A DNA stretch of 58,125 nt from IMCC26077 sp964561165 (GTDB taxonomy: Bacteria; Actinomycetota; Actinomycetes; Nanopelagicales; Nanopelagicaceae): positions 1-58,125 of the forward strand of contig CAZLOJ010000005.1 of NCBI GenBank assembly GCA_964561165.1, written 5' to 3'. Made by a program: the position numbers and the translations under genes. How positions within the stretch are numbered: the first letter of the stretch is position 1; every line of letters starts with the position of its first letter. Under the pieces are notes generated by a model. That model was given only the letters and a program-made list of their open reading frames with translations. It made no database searches and was not told the DNA's origin. Below, one piece after another: positions 1 through 8,764 of the stretch.

Positions 1-422
1 ATTTAGGGCGCGAACCGACGCCTGAGGAGCTCGCAAAAGAGCTCGATATGACACCGGAAAAAGTCGTCGAAGTCCAGAAATATGGTCGCGAACCAATCTC
101 CTTGCACACGCCACTGGGTGAAGAAGGCGATTCTGAATTCGGAGATTTGATCGAAGACTCTGAGGCAGTCGTTCCTGCAGATGCAGTCTCGTTTACGTTG
201 TTACAAGAACAACTTCACTCAGTTCTCGATACCTTGTCAGAACGTGAAGCGGGAGTTGTTGCGATGCGTTTTGGTTTAACTGATGGACAACCAAAAACTT
301 TGGATGAAATTGGAAAAGTTTATGGCGTCACGCGCGAACGTATTCGGCAGATCGAGTCGAAAACGATGTCGAAACTCCGCCACCCATCGCGCTCACAGGT
401 CCTTCGCGACTACCTCGACTAA
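1..422 (+). CDS. rpoD: Primary sigma factor (RpoD/HrdB/SigA), C-terminal part
   Basis: The window opens inside this gene, which reads in frame from base 3. The visible residues begin with sigma region 3 (LGREPTPEELAKEL) and run into region 4. Region 4.2 contains the helix-turn-helix that reads the -35 element (TRERIRQIE, then a basic segment SKLRHP), and the protein ends RDYLD, as group 1 sigma factors of actinobacteria do. It directs RNA polymerase to housekeeping promoters. The neighbours DUF7455 and parE follow hrdB in Streptomyces too, which supports the primary factor over an alternative one. The N-terminal half lies outside the window. Confidence 0.95.
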   Translation, partial: LGREPTPEELAKELDMTPEKVVEVQKYGREPISLHTPLGEEGDSEFGDLIEDSEAVVPADAVSFTLLQEQLHSVLDTLSEREAGVVAMRFGLTDGQPKTLDEIGKVYGVTRERIRQIESKTMSKLRHPSRSQVLRDYLD

Positions 423-477
423 AGGCCGCCAGCCCGAAAGATGACGCTCGCTAACGCTTAAGTTTTAATAGATGGGA

Positions 478-483
478 TAGGCT
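478..483 (+). promoter_or_regulatory. -10 element TAGGCT of leaderless CDGSH gene
   Basis: TAGGCT lies 6 bases before the ATG at 490 and there is no Shine-Dalgarno sequence, so transcription probably starts on or next to the start codon. Confidence 0.6.
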
Positions 484-489
484 CAAGCT

Positions 490-687
490 ATGACCGAGAA
501 ACCAACAATCTTCGTAAAACCCAATGGGTCCATTCGCGTCACCGGCGAAGTGGATTTTGTCGACAGCGAAGGAAACGTCATTAAAACTGAATCTGCTTTT
601 TCATTGTGTCGATGTGGTCATTCCAAAAACAAACCGTTCTGCGACGGGGCACATCGCGATGCAGGCTTCGAAGCGCCTGGAATGTAA
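490..687 (+). CDS. CDGSH-type iron-sulfur domain protein
   Basis: A 65-residue protein. Its C-terminal half carries the CDGSH zinc-finger-like motif: CRC, then S, then P-F-CDGAH (about residues 41-56). The three Cys and one His ligate a 2Fe-2S cluster. Such small proteins are redox or iron-sulfur handling proteins; the specific role is unknown. It stands alone between the sigma factor gene and the convergent DUF7455 gene, and the start is supported by a -10 hexamer 6 bases upstream. Confidence 0.85.
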   Translation: MTEKPTIFVKPNGSIRVTGEVDFVDSEGNVIKTESAFSLCRCGHSKNKPFCDGAHRDAGFEAPGM

Positions 688-699
688 CGTGCTTAGCGG

Positions 700-915
700 T
701 TAACGCTCAGCAGGACTCTCTACGAGACGGTCGGTTTGGTCTTCAATCTCAACAGCAACTCGCTTGAGTGAGACGGCATATTCCTTCGAGTGATGGCCGC
801 AGAAGAGTAATTCTCCTGTTGCCAACTTGACTCGAACATAAGCTTGGGCGCCACAACGATCGCATCGATCCGATGCGCTCAACGGGCTCTGCGTTAGCGT
901 GCTGATACCTGCCAT
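700..915 (-). CDS. DUF7455 small zinc-ribbon-like protein
   Basis: A 71-residue protein starting at ATG 915. The frame is open further upstream to 1050, but that extension has no family-like sequence, whereas MAGISTLTQSPLSASDRCDRC matches the usual beginning of this actinobacterial family. It has a CxxC (CDRCG) and a CxxH (CGHH) pair separated by a short hydrophobic strand, which suggests one bound zinc. Function unknown. The position between the primary sigma factor gene and parE is conserved in actinobacteria. Confidence 0.8.
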   Translation of the reverse strand: MAGISTLTQSPLSASDRCDRCGAQAYVRVKLATGELLFCGHHSKEYAVSLKRVAVEIEDQTDRLVESPAER

Positions 916-1097
916 TGCGTTTACCTGCCCCTCTCGTGTCCAACTGAATGTCTTGCTAGTAGAACATAGAACCACACCCGACTTATTCCCCGCTGGAAAT
1001 TCGATAACAAACTGCTGCGAATTTCCTCGCCTTTTTGTGATAACTACCACCGCCAGATGCCCAGTAATCGCAAGGCAGCCCAGTACCCTTGAGCATC

Positions 1098-3224
1098 ATG
1101 AGCCCTGAGCGACCCACATCCCCGAGCAAAGCCGGTAAACCCGCTTCTAAGGGCGCCAAGAAGGGCGCTCCGGCCGATTCTGGCGACTATACGGCCAAGA
1201 ACCTGGCGGTCCTGGAGGGGCTCGATGCGGTCCGTAAACGCCCTGGCATGTATATCGGCTCGACCGATTCCAGGGGCTTGATGCACTGTCTTTGGGAGAT
1301 CATCGACAACTCGGTGGATGAGGCGCTCGCTGGGCATTGCCATAGCGTGGAAGTAACCCTGAACTCCGATGGATCGGTTGAGGTCAAAGATGATGGCCGC
1401 GGAATCCCAGTGGATATCGAAGCGAAGAGCGGCCTCACCGGCGTCGAACTTGTAATGACAAAACTTCATGCGGGTGGAAAATTCGGTGGCGGTTCGTATG
1501 CGGCATCAGGTGGTTTGCATGGCGTTGGCGCATCGGTGGTGAACGCGCTCTCAATTCGCATGGATGTCGCAGTTGCCCGCGATGGTGCGCTACACACGAT
1601 TTCGTTCCAACGTGGAACTCCCGGTTCTTTCGAAAAGACTGGCCCCGATGCCAAGTTCACTCTGGGATCGAAAAATAAGAATCTGAAAAAGAGCGGGAAG
1701 GTAGGGAAGAAAGCTACCGGCACCACTATTAAGTACTGGTCTGACCCGCAGATATTTTTACGCGAGGCCGATTACGACATCGAAGAGATTCATACCCGCG
1801 CCCGCCAAACCGCATTTCTCGTTCCAGGCCTGACTATTACCGTGAATGACAATCGCACACTTGTGGCGACAAGTGAGAAGTTCCATTTCACCGGAGGTAT
1901 CTCGGAGTATTGCACTTTCTTGCAGCCAGATACTCCGATCTGTGATGTCATCCGCCTCAAGGGGAGTGGACATTATCAAGAGACCGTTCCCGTGTTGGAT
2001 GGCAAAGGCCATTTAGTCCCAACCGATGTTGAACGAGATATGGAAGTAGATATTGCCTTGCGTTGGGGTGACGGATATGAGTCGACCTTACGTTCATTCG
2101 TCAACATAATCTCCACCAGTAAAGGTGGCACTCATGTCAGCGGATTCGAACGTGGCATAACTAAAGTTGTGAGCGATACTTTGAAATCATCACGCATCAC
2201 GAAAGCTAGTGACCCCGACATCATCAAAGATGATGTATTGGAAGGTCTGACCGCGGTGGTGACGGTGCGAATGTCTGAACCGCAATTTGAGGGACAGACG
2301 AAAGAGATTCTTGGCACGGCAGCGGCAACGAAAATCGTGCAGAACGTCGTTAATACTGAGCTCACGCGGTACTTCAATTCACGCGGCTCTAAAGCGCAAT
2401 CAAGATTGGTCCTCGAGAAAATCGCCGGCGCTGCGAAAACTCGCGTCTCAGTCCGCGCCCATAAAGATGTTCAGCGAAGAAAGAATGCGTTGGAATCTTC
2501 ATCGCTTCCGGCAAAGCTCTCTGATTGTCGCTCCGATGATGTTGAGCACACCGAGCTCTTCATCGTTGAGGGCGATTCTGCTTTAGGAACAGCAAAGTCG
2601 GCGCGAAACTCCGAGTATCAAGCGCTCCTGCCGATTCGAGGAAAGATCTTGAATGTGCAGAAGGCCTCGCTCTCGGCGATGCTCGACAACTCCGAATGCG
2701 CTTCGATTATTCAAGTCATTGGCGCAGGATCAGGTCGCTCGTTCAATCTCGATGAAGCGCGTTACGGTCGAATCATTCTGATGTCAGACGCTGATGTTGA
2801 TGGTGCGCATATTCGATGTTTAATCTTGACCTTGCTCTTTAAATATATGCGCCCTCTTATCGAAGATGGTCGTGTGTTCGCTGCGGTCCCGCCACTGCAT
2901 CGGATCGAGATTTCCGGCGCGAAGAAAGGCGATTTCCACTACACCTATTCTGATGACGAAATGAAGAAGTATCTAGCTTCGCTAACAAAAGCAGATAAGA
3001 AGTGGCGTGAGCCGATTCAACGATATAAGGGACTTGGCGAGATGGATGCCGAACAACTTCGCGAGACGACGATGGATCCAGCGAAACGAACCTTGCGACG
3101 AATCACCATCAAAGATGGTGCGCATGCGGAGAAAATCTTCGAACTGTTGATGGGTAACGAGGTAGCGCCACGGCGCGATTTCATTGGTACTAACCAGATA
3201 GATCTTGAACGAATCGATCTCTGA
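1098..3224 (+). CDS. parE: DNA topoisomerase IV subunit B (ParE)
   Basis: A 708-residue ATPase subunit of a type IIA topoisomerase, acting with ParC to decatenate chromosomes. An N-terminal GHKL ATPase follows a Lys/Ala-rich tail, with motifs EIIDNSVDEA, DDGRGIP and GGLHGVGASVVNA. The TOPRIM domain has VEGDSALG (about residue 490) and the acidic DADVDGAHI (about 564), then RYKGLGEMDAEQL near the C-terminus. The sequence and the neighbourhood (after hrdB, before parC) match ParE rather than GyrB of Streptomyces. ATG 1098 is preferred; a TTG at 1089 is possible but is not needed. A TACCCT hexamer lies 8 bases upstream. The stop overlaps the next start (TGATG). Confidence 0.95.
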   Translation: MSPERPTSPSKAGKPASKGAKKGAPADSGDYTAKNLAVLEGLDAVRKRPGMYIGSTDSRGLMHCLWEIIDNSVDEALAGHCHSVEVTLNSDGSVEVKDDGRGIPVDIEAKSGLTGVELVMTKLHAGGKFGGGSYAASGGLHGVGASVVNALSIRMDVAVARDGALHTISFQRGTPGSFEKTGPDAKFTLGSKNKNLKKSGKVGKKATGTTIKYWSDPQIFLREADYDIEEIHTRARQTAFLVPGLTITVNDNRTLVATSEKFHFTGGISEYCTFLQPDTPICDVIRLKGSGHYQETVPVLDGKGHLVPTDVERDMEVDIALRWGDGYESTLRSFVNIISTSKGGTHVSGFERGITKVVSDTLKSSRITKASDPDIIKDDVLEGLTAVVTVRMSEPQFEGQTKEILGTAAATKIVQNVVNTELTRYFNSRGSKAQSRLVLEKIAGAAKTRVSVRAHKDVQRRKNALESSSLPAKLSDCRSDDVEHTELFIVEGDSALGTAKSARNSEYQALLPIRGKILNVQKASLSAMLDNSECASIIQVIGAGSGRSFNLDEARYGRIILMSDADVDGAHIRCLILTLLFKYMRPLIEDGRVFAAVPPLHRIEISGAKKGDFHYTYSDDEMKKYLASLTKADKKWREPIQRYKGLGEMDAEQLRETTMDPAKRTLRRITIKDGAHAEKIFELLMGNEVAPRRDFIGTNQIDLERIDL

Positions 3225-4450
3225 TGGTTCACGCGCAGCGCCATCCACAACAGGGGAAAACGCTCCGTAAATTAGCGGCAGCCCAAACTCTCTCTGGGCT
3301 TGGTGTAACCGGCACCTTTGCTGCTGGCTCGCTCTTGGTAGTACAAATCTCTGACTCCGAAGCTCTTGCCGGCTTAGTACAGACCTCTACCGTCGTTGGA
3401 GCAGCGTTACTCGCTCTCCCGCTTGCGCGCTGGACAGATAAAGGTGGTCGACGTCGTTCCTTGGGATTCGGTTATTTTCTCGGATCGCTCGGTGCGCTCT
3501 TTGCATTTCTTGGTGGCGTCAACAGAATATTTCCGTTGATATTGATTGGCGCTGCAATGATTGGTGGCGCATCGGCTGCTGGGTATCAGGCACGTTTTGC
3601 TGCAGTAGATCTTGCAAGTAATGAAAATCGAGCAAGTGATCTATCGAAAGTTGTATGGGCTTCGACTATTGGTTCTGTATTGGGACCAAATCTGATGGAA
3701 CCGGCAGGGGAGATGGCTCTTGCGTTGGGACTTCCCAAATTAGTTGGACCATACATCGTGGCAATCGTGATGCTTTTCTCGGCAGCAACTCTTGTCACAC
3801 TCCTACTCAAGCCAGACCCATTTTTACTCGCACGTGAAGAGCGTGGTGAGGTGTACAAGCGGGAGAAGCGCACGTTTAGGAAAGCGTTTATGACCATTCG
3901 TTCGATACCGCAGGCTTGGCTTGCGCTGCATGCAATCGTAATCGGCCATATTGCAATGGTGACGATCATGGTCATGACTCCAGTGCATATGGCTCATGTT
4001 GATGTTTCGTTACGGTTGATTGGTCTAGTGATCAGCGTGCATGTGCTCGGCATGTATGCGCTCTCGCCACTGGTTGGAAAAGTAGTTGATAAATTTGGGC
4101 GGGTGCGCACCATTCTTTTAGGTGTACTGATACTCCTTGCTAGTGCGCTAATCTCCGGATTGGCTTATGCCGATGCAGTAGTACAACTTGGTATCGGACT
4201 CTTTTTATTGGGACTTGGCTGGTCCTGCACGCTTATCGCAGGCTCGACGCTCCTTGCCGAATCACTTCCTGATGAGATCAAGGCGTCAGGGCAAGGGCTC
4301 TCTGATCTCTCGATGAATGGCGGAGGTGCGCTCGGAGGTGCGCTCGCTGGATTAGTGATTGCTTTCTCTAGCTACGGCTGGCTCTGCGCGATTATGGCGT
4401 TACCGGTGCTCTATCTTGGCGTAAAAGCGTGGCGATTACCGATTAACTAG
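3224..4450 (+). CDS. MFS transporter
   Basis: A 408-residue polytopic membrane protein with about 12 hydrophobic segments in two halves. The major facilitator loop 2-3 signature appears as RWTDKGGRRRS in the first half and KVVDKFGRVR in the second. The start is coupled to the parE stop by one base. An MFS gene between parE and parC is also common in actinobacteria, but substrate and direction cannot be told from sequence. Its 3' end overlaps the convergent parC by 8 bases. Confidence 0.85.
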   Translation: MVHAQRHPQQGKTLRKLAAAQTLSGLGVTGTFAAGSLLVVQISDSEALAGLVQTSTVVGAALLALPLARWTDKGGRRRSLGFGYFLGSLGALFAFLGGVNRIFPLILIGAAMIGGASAAGYQARFAAVDLASNENRASDLSKVVWASTIGSVLGPNLMEPAGEMALALGLPKLVGPYIVAIVMLFSAATLVTLLLKPDPFLLAREERGEVYKREKRTFRKAFMTIRSIPQAWLALHAIVIGHIAMVTIMVMTPVHMAHVDVSLRLIGLVISVHVLGMYALSPLVGKVVDKFGRVRTILLGVLILLASALISGLAYADAVVQLGIGLFLLGLGWSCTLIAGSTLLAESLPDEIKASGQGLSDLSMNGGGALGGALAGLVIAFSSYGWLCAIMALPVLYLGVKAWRLPIN

Positions 4451-5942
4451 ATTTGAAGAGAAACGTTCGTCGCGGCGTTGCAAACTTCTTCCCTTCCTCT
4501 TTCAGTTCCAAGGAGACTTGAGCGCGAATTGAGGCATCATCTTTCAATAGCGCTGTGAGCGCGGCAATGGTCTTCTTCAATTCTTTCTCTTCGGTATCAA
4601 GTTCCAACTTAGAGAATTTAGTCAGCCTTCGCAGCGGCATCTCAAGGATGTAATTAGCTTGAATTTCAGAGAGCTTGAAGGTACTCATCAATCCTTTGCG
4701 CGCCGCTTCGGTATCGTCACTCGCGCGAATCAGCTTGATGACCTTATCTATATCGATGATTGCCTTCAGTAATCCTTCAACAATATGAAGACGATCTTTC
4801 GCCTTCTCGCGACGAAACTTCGAACGTCGCGTTACAACAGCAATGCGATGATCGATATATACCTGGAGGAGCTCTTTGAGAGCGAGCGTTTTGGGCTGCC
4901 CATTCACAAGCGCAACAGCATTGATAGAGAAAGATTCTTCCATCGGCGTGAGGCGATAGAGGTTGGCGAGAATCTCTTCTGGGTCGTAGCCAGTTTTTGC
5001 CTCCACGACAATCTTGGTGCCATTCTTGCCGTCAGAGAGATCGATGATGTCTGAGATGCCTTGGATCTTCTTTGCTTTAACGAGATCGGCAATCTTTTCG
5101 ACGACTTTTTCTGGCCCCACATTAAAGGGAAGCTCGGTGATGACAATGCCTTGTTTTCGCGCTGAAACTTTGTCGACGAATGCCGTTGCTTGAACTTTGA
5201 ATGCGCCTTTACCTGTTTCGTAAGCTTCGATGATGCCATCGGTATCAACGATCTTGCCGCCCGTTGGGAAATCTGGACCAGGGAGATGTTTCATGAGAGC
5301 TTTGAGTGTGGCGTTGGGATTATCAATCAAGTGACAAGTAGCCGCAACGACCTCACCCACGTTGTGGGGCGCCATATTTGTTGCCATACCCACGGCAATT
5401 CCAGTTGCTCCATTGATTAGTAAGTTTGGCAGCGCTGCTGGAAGTACTCGTGGTTCTTTCATCTGTCCGTCGTAATTCGATGCAAAATCGACCGTGTCTT
5501 CGTCGCTCTCTTCGACCATCGTCAAAGCAGCGGGAGCTAAGCGCGCCTCGGTGTATCGCATGGCAGCAGGGCCGGCATCAAGAGAACCGAAATTGCCATG
5601 GCCGTCAATTAACGTCAGGCGCATTGAAAAACTCTGCGCCATTCGAACTAGTGCGTCATAAATCGCGCCATCACCATGCGGGTGGAGCTTTCCCATGACT
5701 TCGCCAACAACGCGAGCGCTCTTTACATGCCCTTTTTCTGGGCGAAGTCCCATCTCGGACATCTGAAAGAGGATTCTGCGGTGGACCGGCTTTAAACCAT
5801 CGCGAGCATCAGGGAGCGCTCTGGAGTAAATGACCGAATAGGCATACTCCAAGAACGATTCAGACATCTCACTATTGACGTCGATGTCGATGACACGTCC
5901 AACTGATGGGGGTGGGGTAGGTGCGCTCTTCGTTTTAGCCAT
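4443..5942 (-). CDS. parC: DNA topoisomerase IV subunit A (ParC), lacking C-terminal domain
   Basis: At 499 residues this has only the breakage-reunion core of a GyrA/ParC protein; family members are usually 750-850 residues. The winged-helix part has ARDGLKPVHRRIL and the quinolone-region motif HPHGDGAIYD (Gly92 where E. coli GyrA has Ser83). The catalytic Tyr130 is in AMRYTEAR, and the tower and coiled-coil follow up to about residue 490. The beta-pinwheel C-terminal domain is absent: the stop falls inside the end of the convergent MFS gene, so no lost piece lies downstream. It pairs with ParE. Truncation probably reduces DNA-wrapping or substrate discrimination rather than cleavage (inference). 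Confidence 0.93.
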   Translation of the reverse strand: MAKTKSAPTPPPSVGRVIDIDVNSEMSESFLEYAYSVIYSRALPDARDGLKPVHRRILFQMSEMGLRPEKGHVKSARVVGEVMGKLHPHGDGAIYDALVRMAQSFSMRLTLIDGHGNFGSLDAGPAAMRYTEARLAPAALTMVEESDEDTVDFASNYDGQMKEPRVLPAALPNLLINGATGIAVGMATNMAPHNVGEVVAATCHLIDNPNATLKALMKHLPGPDFPTGGKIVDTDGIIEAYETGKGAFKVQATAFVDKVSARKQGIVITELPFNVGPEKVVEKIADLVKAKKIQGISDIIDLSDGKNGTKIVVEAKTGYDPEEILANLYRLTPMEESFSINAVALVNGQPKTLALKELLQVYIDHRIAVVTRRSKFRREKAKDRLHIVEGLLKAIIDIDKVIKLIRASDDTEAARKGLMSTFKLSEIQANYILEMPLRRLTKFSKLELDTEEKELKKTIAALTALLKDDASIRAQVSLELKEEGKKFATPRRTFLFKSS

Positions 5943-6006
5943 GGCGTAATTCTCACCTGTACTTGGCGAAATTGCTGGGAGGCAACGCCCAGCAGAGGCT
6001 ATGTTG

Positions 6007-6012
6007 TAGATT
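6007..6012 (+). promoter_or_regulatory. -10 element TAGATT of leaderless phosphodiesterase gene
   Basis: The hexamer lies 6 bases before the ATG at 6019, with no ribosome binding site between them. Confidence 0.6.
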
Positions 6013-6018
6013 CACGTA

Positions 6019-7122
6019 ATGATGAATGCGCATTCGCACGCGACTTTCGCATTGCGTGATGTAAGTCGCGCACTTTATTCATCGCTGGGCCTTCCTATTT
6101 CTTCACAAATTTCACTGACTCCTTCACGGGGCGTCGAGATCCTCTTTTTGATTGATGGGCTCGGCGCGCACTCGTTGGCGCAATTCGCACATTGGGCGCC
6201 AAACATTTCCACTATGACCTCCTTGGGTGAACTCAATACTGAATTTCCCTCGACTACTGCGACGTCTTTGACGAGCGTAGGTACCGGCTTGCATCCAGCG
6301 GAGCATGGGATGCTGGGGTACACGGTGCGCATTCCCTATAGCGATAACAGATTATTAAACGCTCTGAAATGGGATTCGCGCGTAGATCCAGTTATCTGGC
6401 AGTCGCACCACACTCTCTTTGAACAGGGGGCAGCGATTGGTATCAACTCTTTCAACATCTCAGCTGAACGTTATGCCGGTTCAGGATTTACTGAAGCTGC
6501 ACTTCGTGGTGCAACATTCCTTGGCGCAAATACTTTCGAGCGCATGATTGAACAGTTGCGTGTTGCGATGGAGAAGTCCCCAACATTTATCTATCTCTAT
6601 ATCAATGACATCGATGCGGCAGGCCATGAATTTGGGGTCGGGTCACAGGAGTGGATTGATGCGCTCGTACTGGCAGATGATTTTGTCGGAATCCTCAAGG
6701 AGAACCTGCCGAGTAACGCGCGCCTTACCTTGACTGCAGATCACGGCATGCTCAATGCAGAAGAGAAGATAATGATTGATGGCGAATTGATGCGTGACGT
6801 GACTCTGATTGGTGGCGAACCCCGCGCTCGTCACATTTATGTTGCAGAAGGCAAAGAGCTATATGTTCAGAGTAAGTGGCATGAAGCCTTAGGTAGCAGA
6901 GTTGATGTGCTGCTGAAAAACCAAGCGCTTGAATCTCAACTTTTCGGACCGAATGCCACGTCGCAATCGGTAGATCGTATGGGCGATCTCATTGCTATTC
7001 CATGCGACCAGAGCGTTTTGATTGAACCAGCCCGCAAACATCTCGAAGGAGCGATGGTGGGACATCACGGCGGATTAACCGAAATCGAACGAGCTATTCC
7101 TCTGTTTTCTTTCCAAACATAA
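6019..7122 (+). CDS. Alkaline-phosphatase-superfamily phosphodiesterase
   Basis: A 367-residue protein of the type I phosphodiesterase/nucleotide pyrophosphatase family. Metal site and nucleophile motifs are visible: LIDGLGAHS, FPSTTATSLTSVGTG (Thr nucleophile), DIDAAGHEFG, TADHGM and a late HHGGL. No signal peptide or membrane segment is obvious, so it may act in the cytoplasm. The substrate is unknown. It lies between parC and sepH as in other actinobacteria. The last 29 bases overlap the convergent sepH. Confidence 0.82.
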   Translation: MMNAHSHATFALRDVSRALYSSLGLPISSQISLTPSRGVEILFLIDGLGAHSLAQFAHWAPNISTMTSLGELNTEFPSTTATSLTSVGTGLHPAEHGMLGYTVRIPYSDNRLLNALKWDSRVDPVIWQSHHTLFEQGAAIGINSFNISAERYAGSGFTEAALRGATFLGANTFERMIEQLRVAMEKSPTFIYLYINDIDAAGHEFGVGSQEWIDALVLADDFVGILKENLPSNARLTLTADHGMLNAEEKIMIDGELMRDVTLIGGEPRARHIYVAEGKELYVQSKWHEALGSRVDVLLKNQALESQLFGPNATSQSVDRMGDLIAIPCDQSVLIEPARKHLEGAMVGHHGGLTEIERAIPLFSFQT

Positions 7123-7858
7123 TCTCGTCCCACGAAGGAACTTTCGCGCGACCAGTAACACCATCACGCGCAGCATCTGATGCTGGATCAACCTCTTCAC
7201 GTACCGCAGCTAAACGCGGCGCCTCTCGACCCTCGCGCGATTCACGGGGCTCACGTTCTGCTCCGCCACCAAGTAGCTCAGTGGGAAGCTGTGAACGAAC
7301 TTTCTCGTGCGGGGAGCGATCATCGCCACTAATCCACCGTGCGCCTTCATCGCGCGCAGCCAACGTGCGCTTATGGGTATCAAGAATCCATTCGCCGCTA
7401 CTTTGACCATCGCGGGTTGGATAATTAACAGAGATGATCCATGTGCCATCTTCTTGGCGAAAACCATTCCATTCCAAAGTATTCACATCGACCCCACGTG
7501 CACCAAGTCGCTCATGGACTACTTCGCGGAGCGTGAGTTCGCTGCGCCCGCGACGCACTTGCGTATCAAGGGCATGAGTAATGATGTGGTTTCGCTCGTG
7601 CATGATGGGGCCAGAGAAGCGTTCGATTTTTTCTAGCGGAGTGCCGGTGCTATCGAAGATCTCACGCGGTGATTCACCTGCGCGAAGTCGCGCTTGAATC
7701 TCTTTAATCGTCAGTTCGGCTCCACTAGTTGCAGCAGGCACAGAAATCAATGTTGGATGCGGCGAACTCTTGCGCTCGGCACGGTACTTGTTGCCAGATG
7801 AGTCGGTGAGGAGAATCGACTCTCCATCATCGCTAACTATCCGAAGTTCCCGCTCCAT
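7094..7858 (-). CDS. sepH: Cell division protein SepH
   Basis: 254 residues. The N-terminal DUF3071 domain (about residues 1-165) includes a helix-turn-helix-like stretch (TIKEIQARLRAGESPREI). A charged, low-complexity linker follows, then the conserved C-terminal VPSWDEIMFG motif. SepH in Streptomyces binds FtsZ and stimulates its assembly. ATG 7858 is preferred to the GTG at 7879 because AGAGGGG lies just upstream and residues from MERELRIVS match the family start. A TAGAGT hexamer at 7878-7883 would give a short leader. The gene is convergent with, and overlaps, the phosphodiesterase gene. Confidence 0.9.
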   Translation of the reverse strand: MERELRIVSDDGESILLTDSSGNKYRAERKSSPHPTLISVPAATSGAELTIKEIQARLRAGESPREIFDSTGTPLEKIERFSGPIMHERNHIITHALDTQVRRGRSELTLREVVHERLGARGVDVNTLEWNGFRQEDGTWIISVNYPTRDGQSSGEWILDTHKRTLAARDEGARWISGDDRSPHEKVRSQLPTELLGGGAEREPRESREGREAPRLAAVREEVDPASDAARDGVTGRAKVPSWDEIMFGKKTEE

Positions 7859-7892
7859 GACCCCTCTTTCTGGTCTCACTCTAGTCGGCCAT

Positions 7893-7898
7893 TAGGAT
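7893..7898 (+). promoter_or_regulatory. -10 element TAGGAT of leaderless phosphatase gene
   Basis: It lies 6 bases before the ATG at 7905. The opposite-strand sepH hexamer is 10 bases away, so the two divergent promoters are packed together. Confidence 0.6.
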
Positions 7899-7904
7899 GA
7901 TTAC

Positions 7905-8708
7905 ATGGAACTAGGCGCGCAACTCGAAGCGGTAGCAATTGATATCGTGCGCGCGGCGGGGTCGCTTTTGACCAATCGACCTGCGACCTTGAAGTACTCC
8001 ACTAAATCGAGCGCGGTTGATGTCGTCACAGAGATGGATAAGGCATCTGAAGAATTAGTGCGGAATTATCTAGCAACAAACCGGCCGGGGGATGGGCTTC
8101 TTGGCGAAGAAGGATCAGATATCCCGAGTTCGACGGGCATCACCTGGATTGTTGACCCCATTGATGGCACTGTGAACTATCTCTACCAATTGCCTGGTTG
8201 GAATATTTCTGTCGCTGCGCAACGTGATGGAAAGACCATCGCTGGCGCAGTTTTCGCTCCACTCCTAGAAGGCGGGATGCTCTGGAGCGCACACCTTGGC
8301 GGCGGAGCATTTCTGCAGCGTGGTACGGCAACACGGGTATCCATTCACGCAAATGCCAATGTTCCGCTCCATCTAGCCCTCCTGGCGACAGGGTTTTCTT
8401 ACTCGACGGAGATTCGTCGGAAGCAAGGCGCTCGCTTTGCAGCGCTTATTCCCCAGGTCCGCGACATTAGGCGGATGGGTGCGGCAGCAGTGGATCTCTG
8501 TCTCGTCGCATCGGGAATGGTCGATGGCTATTTTGAAGAGGAGTTAGCGCCTTGGGATCTGGCGGCAGGGGAGCTCATTGCAACTGAGGCAGGCGCCGTG
8601 GTGACCAATGGCAGCGGCGGCAGAGCTGGCCGTGAGATGGTGGTCGCCGCCCACCCGTCGCTGCATGGTGAGATTCTTGCGCTGCTCTCCCGCGTGGCTG
8701 GCAATTAG
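7905..8708 (+). CDS. Inositol monophosphatase family protein
   Basis: A 267-residue lithium-sensitive-type phosphatase. Metal-binding motifs are present in order: GEEGSD (about residues 67-72), DPIDGTVN (about 84-91) and WDLAAGELIATEAG (about 221-234). Family members hydrolyse inositol-1-phosphate, histidinol phosphate or PAP, and the exact substrate is not readable here. An inositol-3-phosphate synthase is encoded at 36054, so a role in making free inositol for phosphatidylinositol is plausible (inference). Confidence 0.88.
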   Translation: MELGAQLEAVAIDIVRAAGSLLTNRPATLKYSTKSSAVDVVTEMDKASEELVRNYLATNRPGDGLLGEEGSDIPSSTGITWIVDPIDGTVNYLYQLPGWNISVAAQRDGKTIAGAVFAPLLEGGMLWSAHLGGGAFLQRGTATRVSIHANANVPLHLALLATGFSYSTEIRRKQGARFAALIPQVRDIRRMGAAAVDLCLVASGMVDGYFEEELAPWDLAAGELIATEAGAVVTNGSGGRAGREMVVAAHPSLHGEILALLSRVAGN

Positions 8709-8764
8709 CCAACTTACGCTCCCGTAACCTACGGTTTAGTAAGTTACCGAGCACGGGGGTGGAG

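Noticed and set aside
700..1050. Longer DUF7455 protein starting at 1050
   Set aside because: The N-terminal 45 residues look unlike the family, and the internal ATG at 915 gives the usual start.
4443..5942. Frameshift as the cause of the short ParC
   Set aside because: The sequence downstream of the stop is the MFS gene on the other strand, fully coding; no C-terminal ParC fragment is present in any frame.
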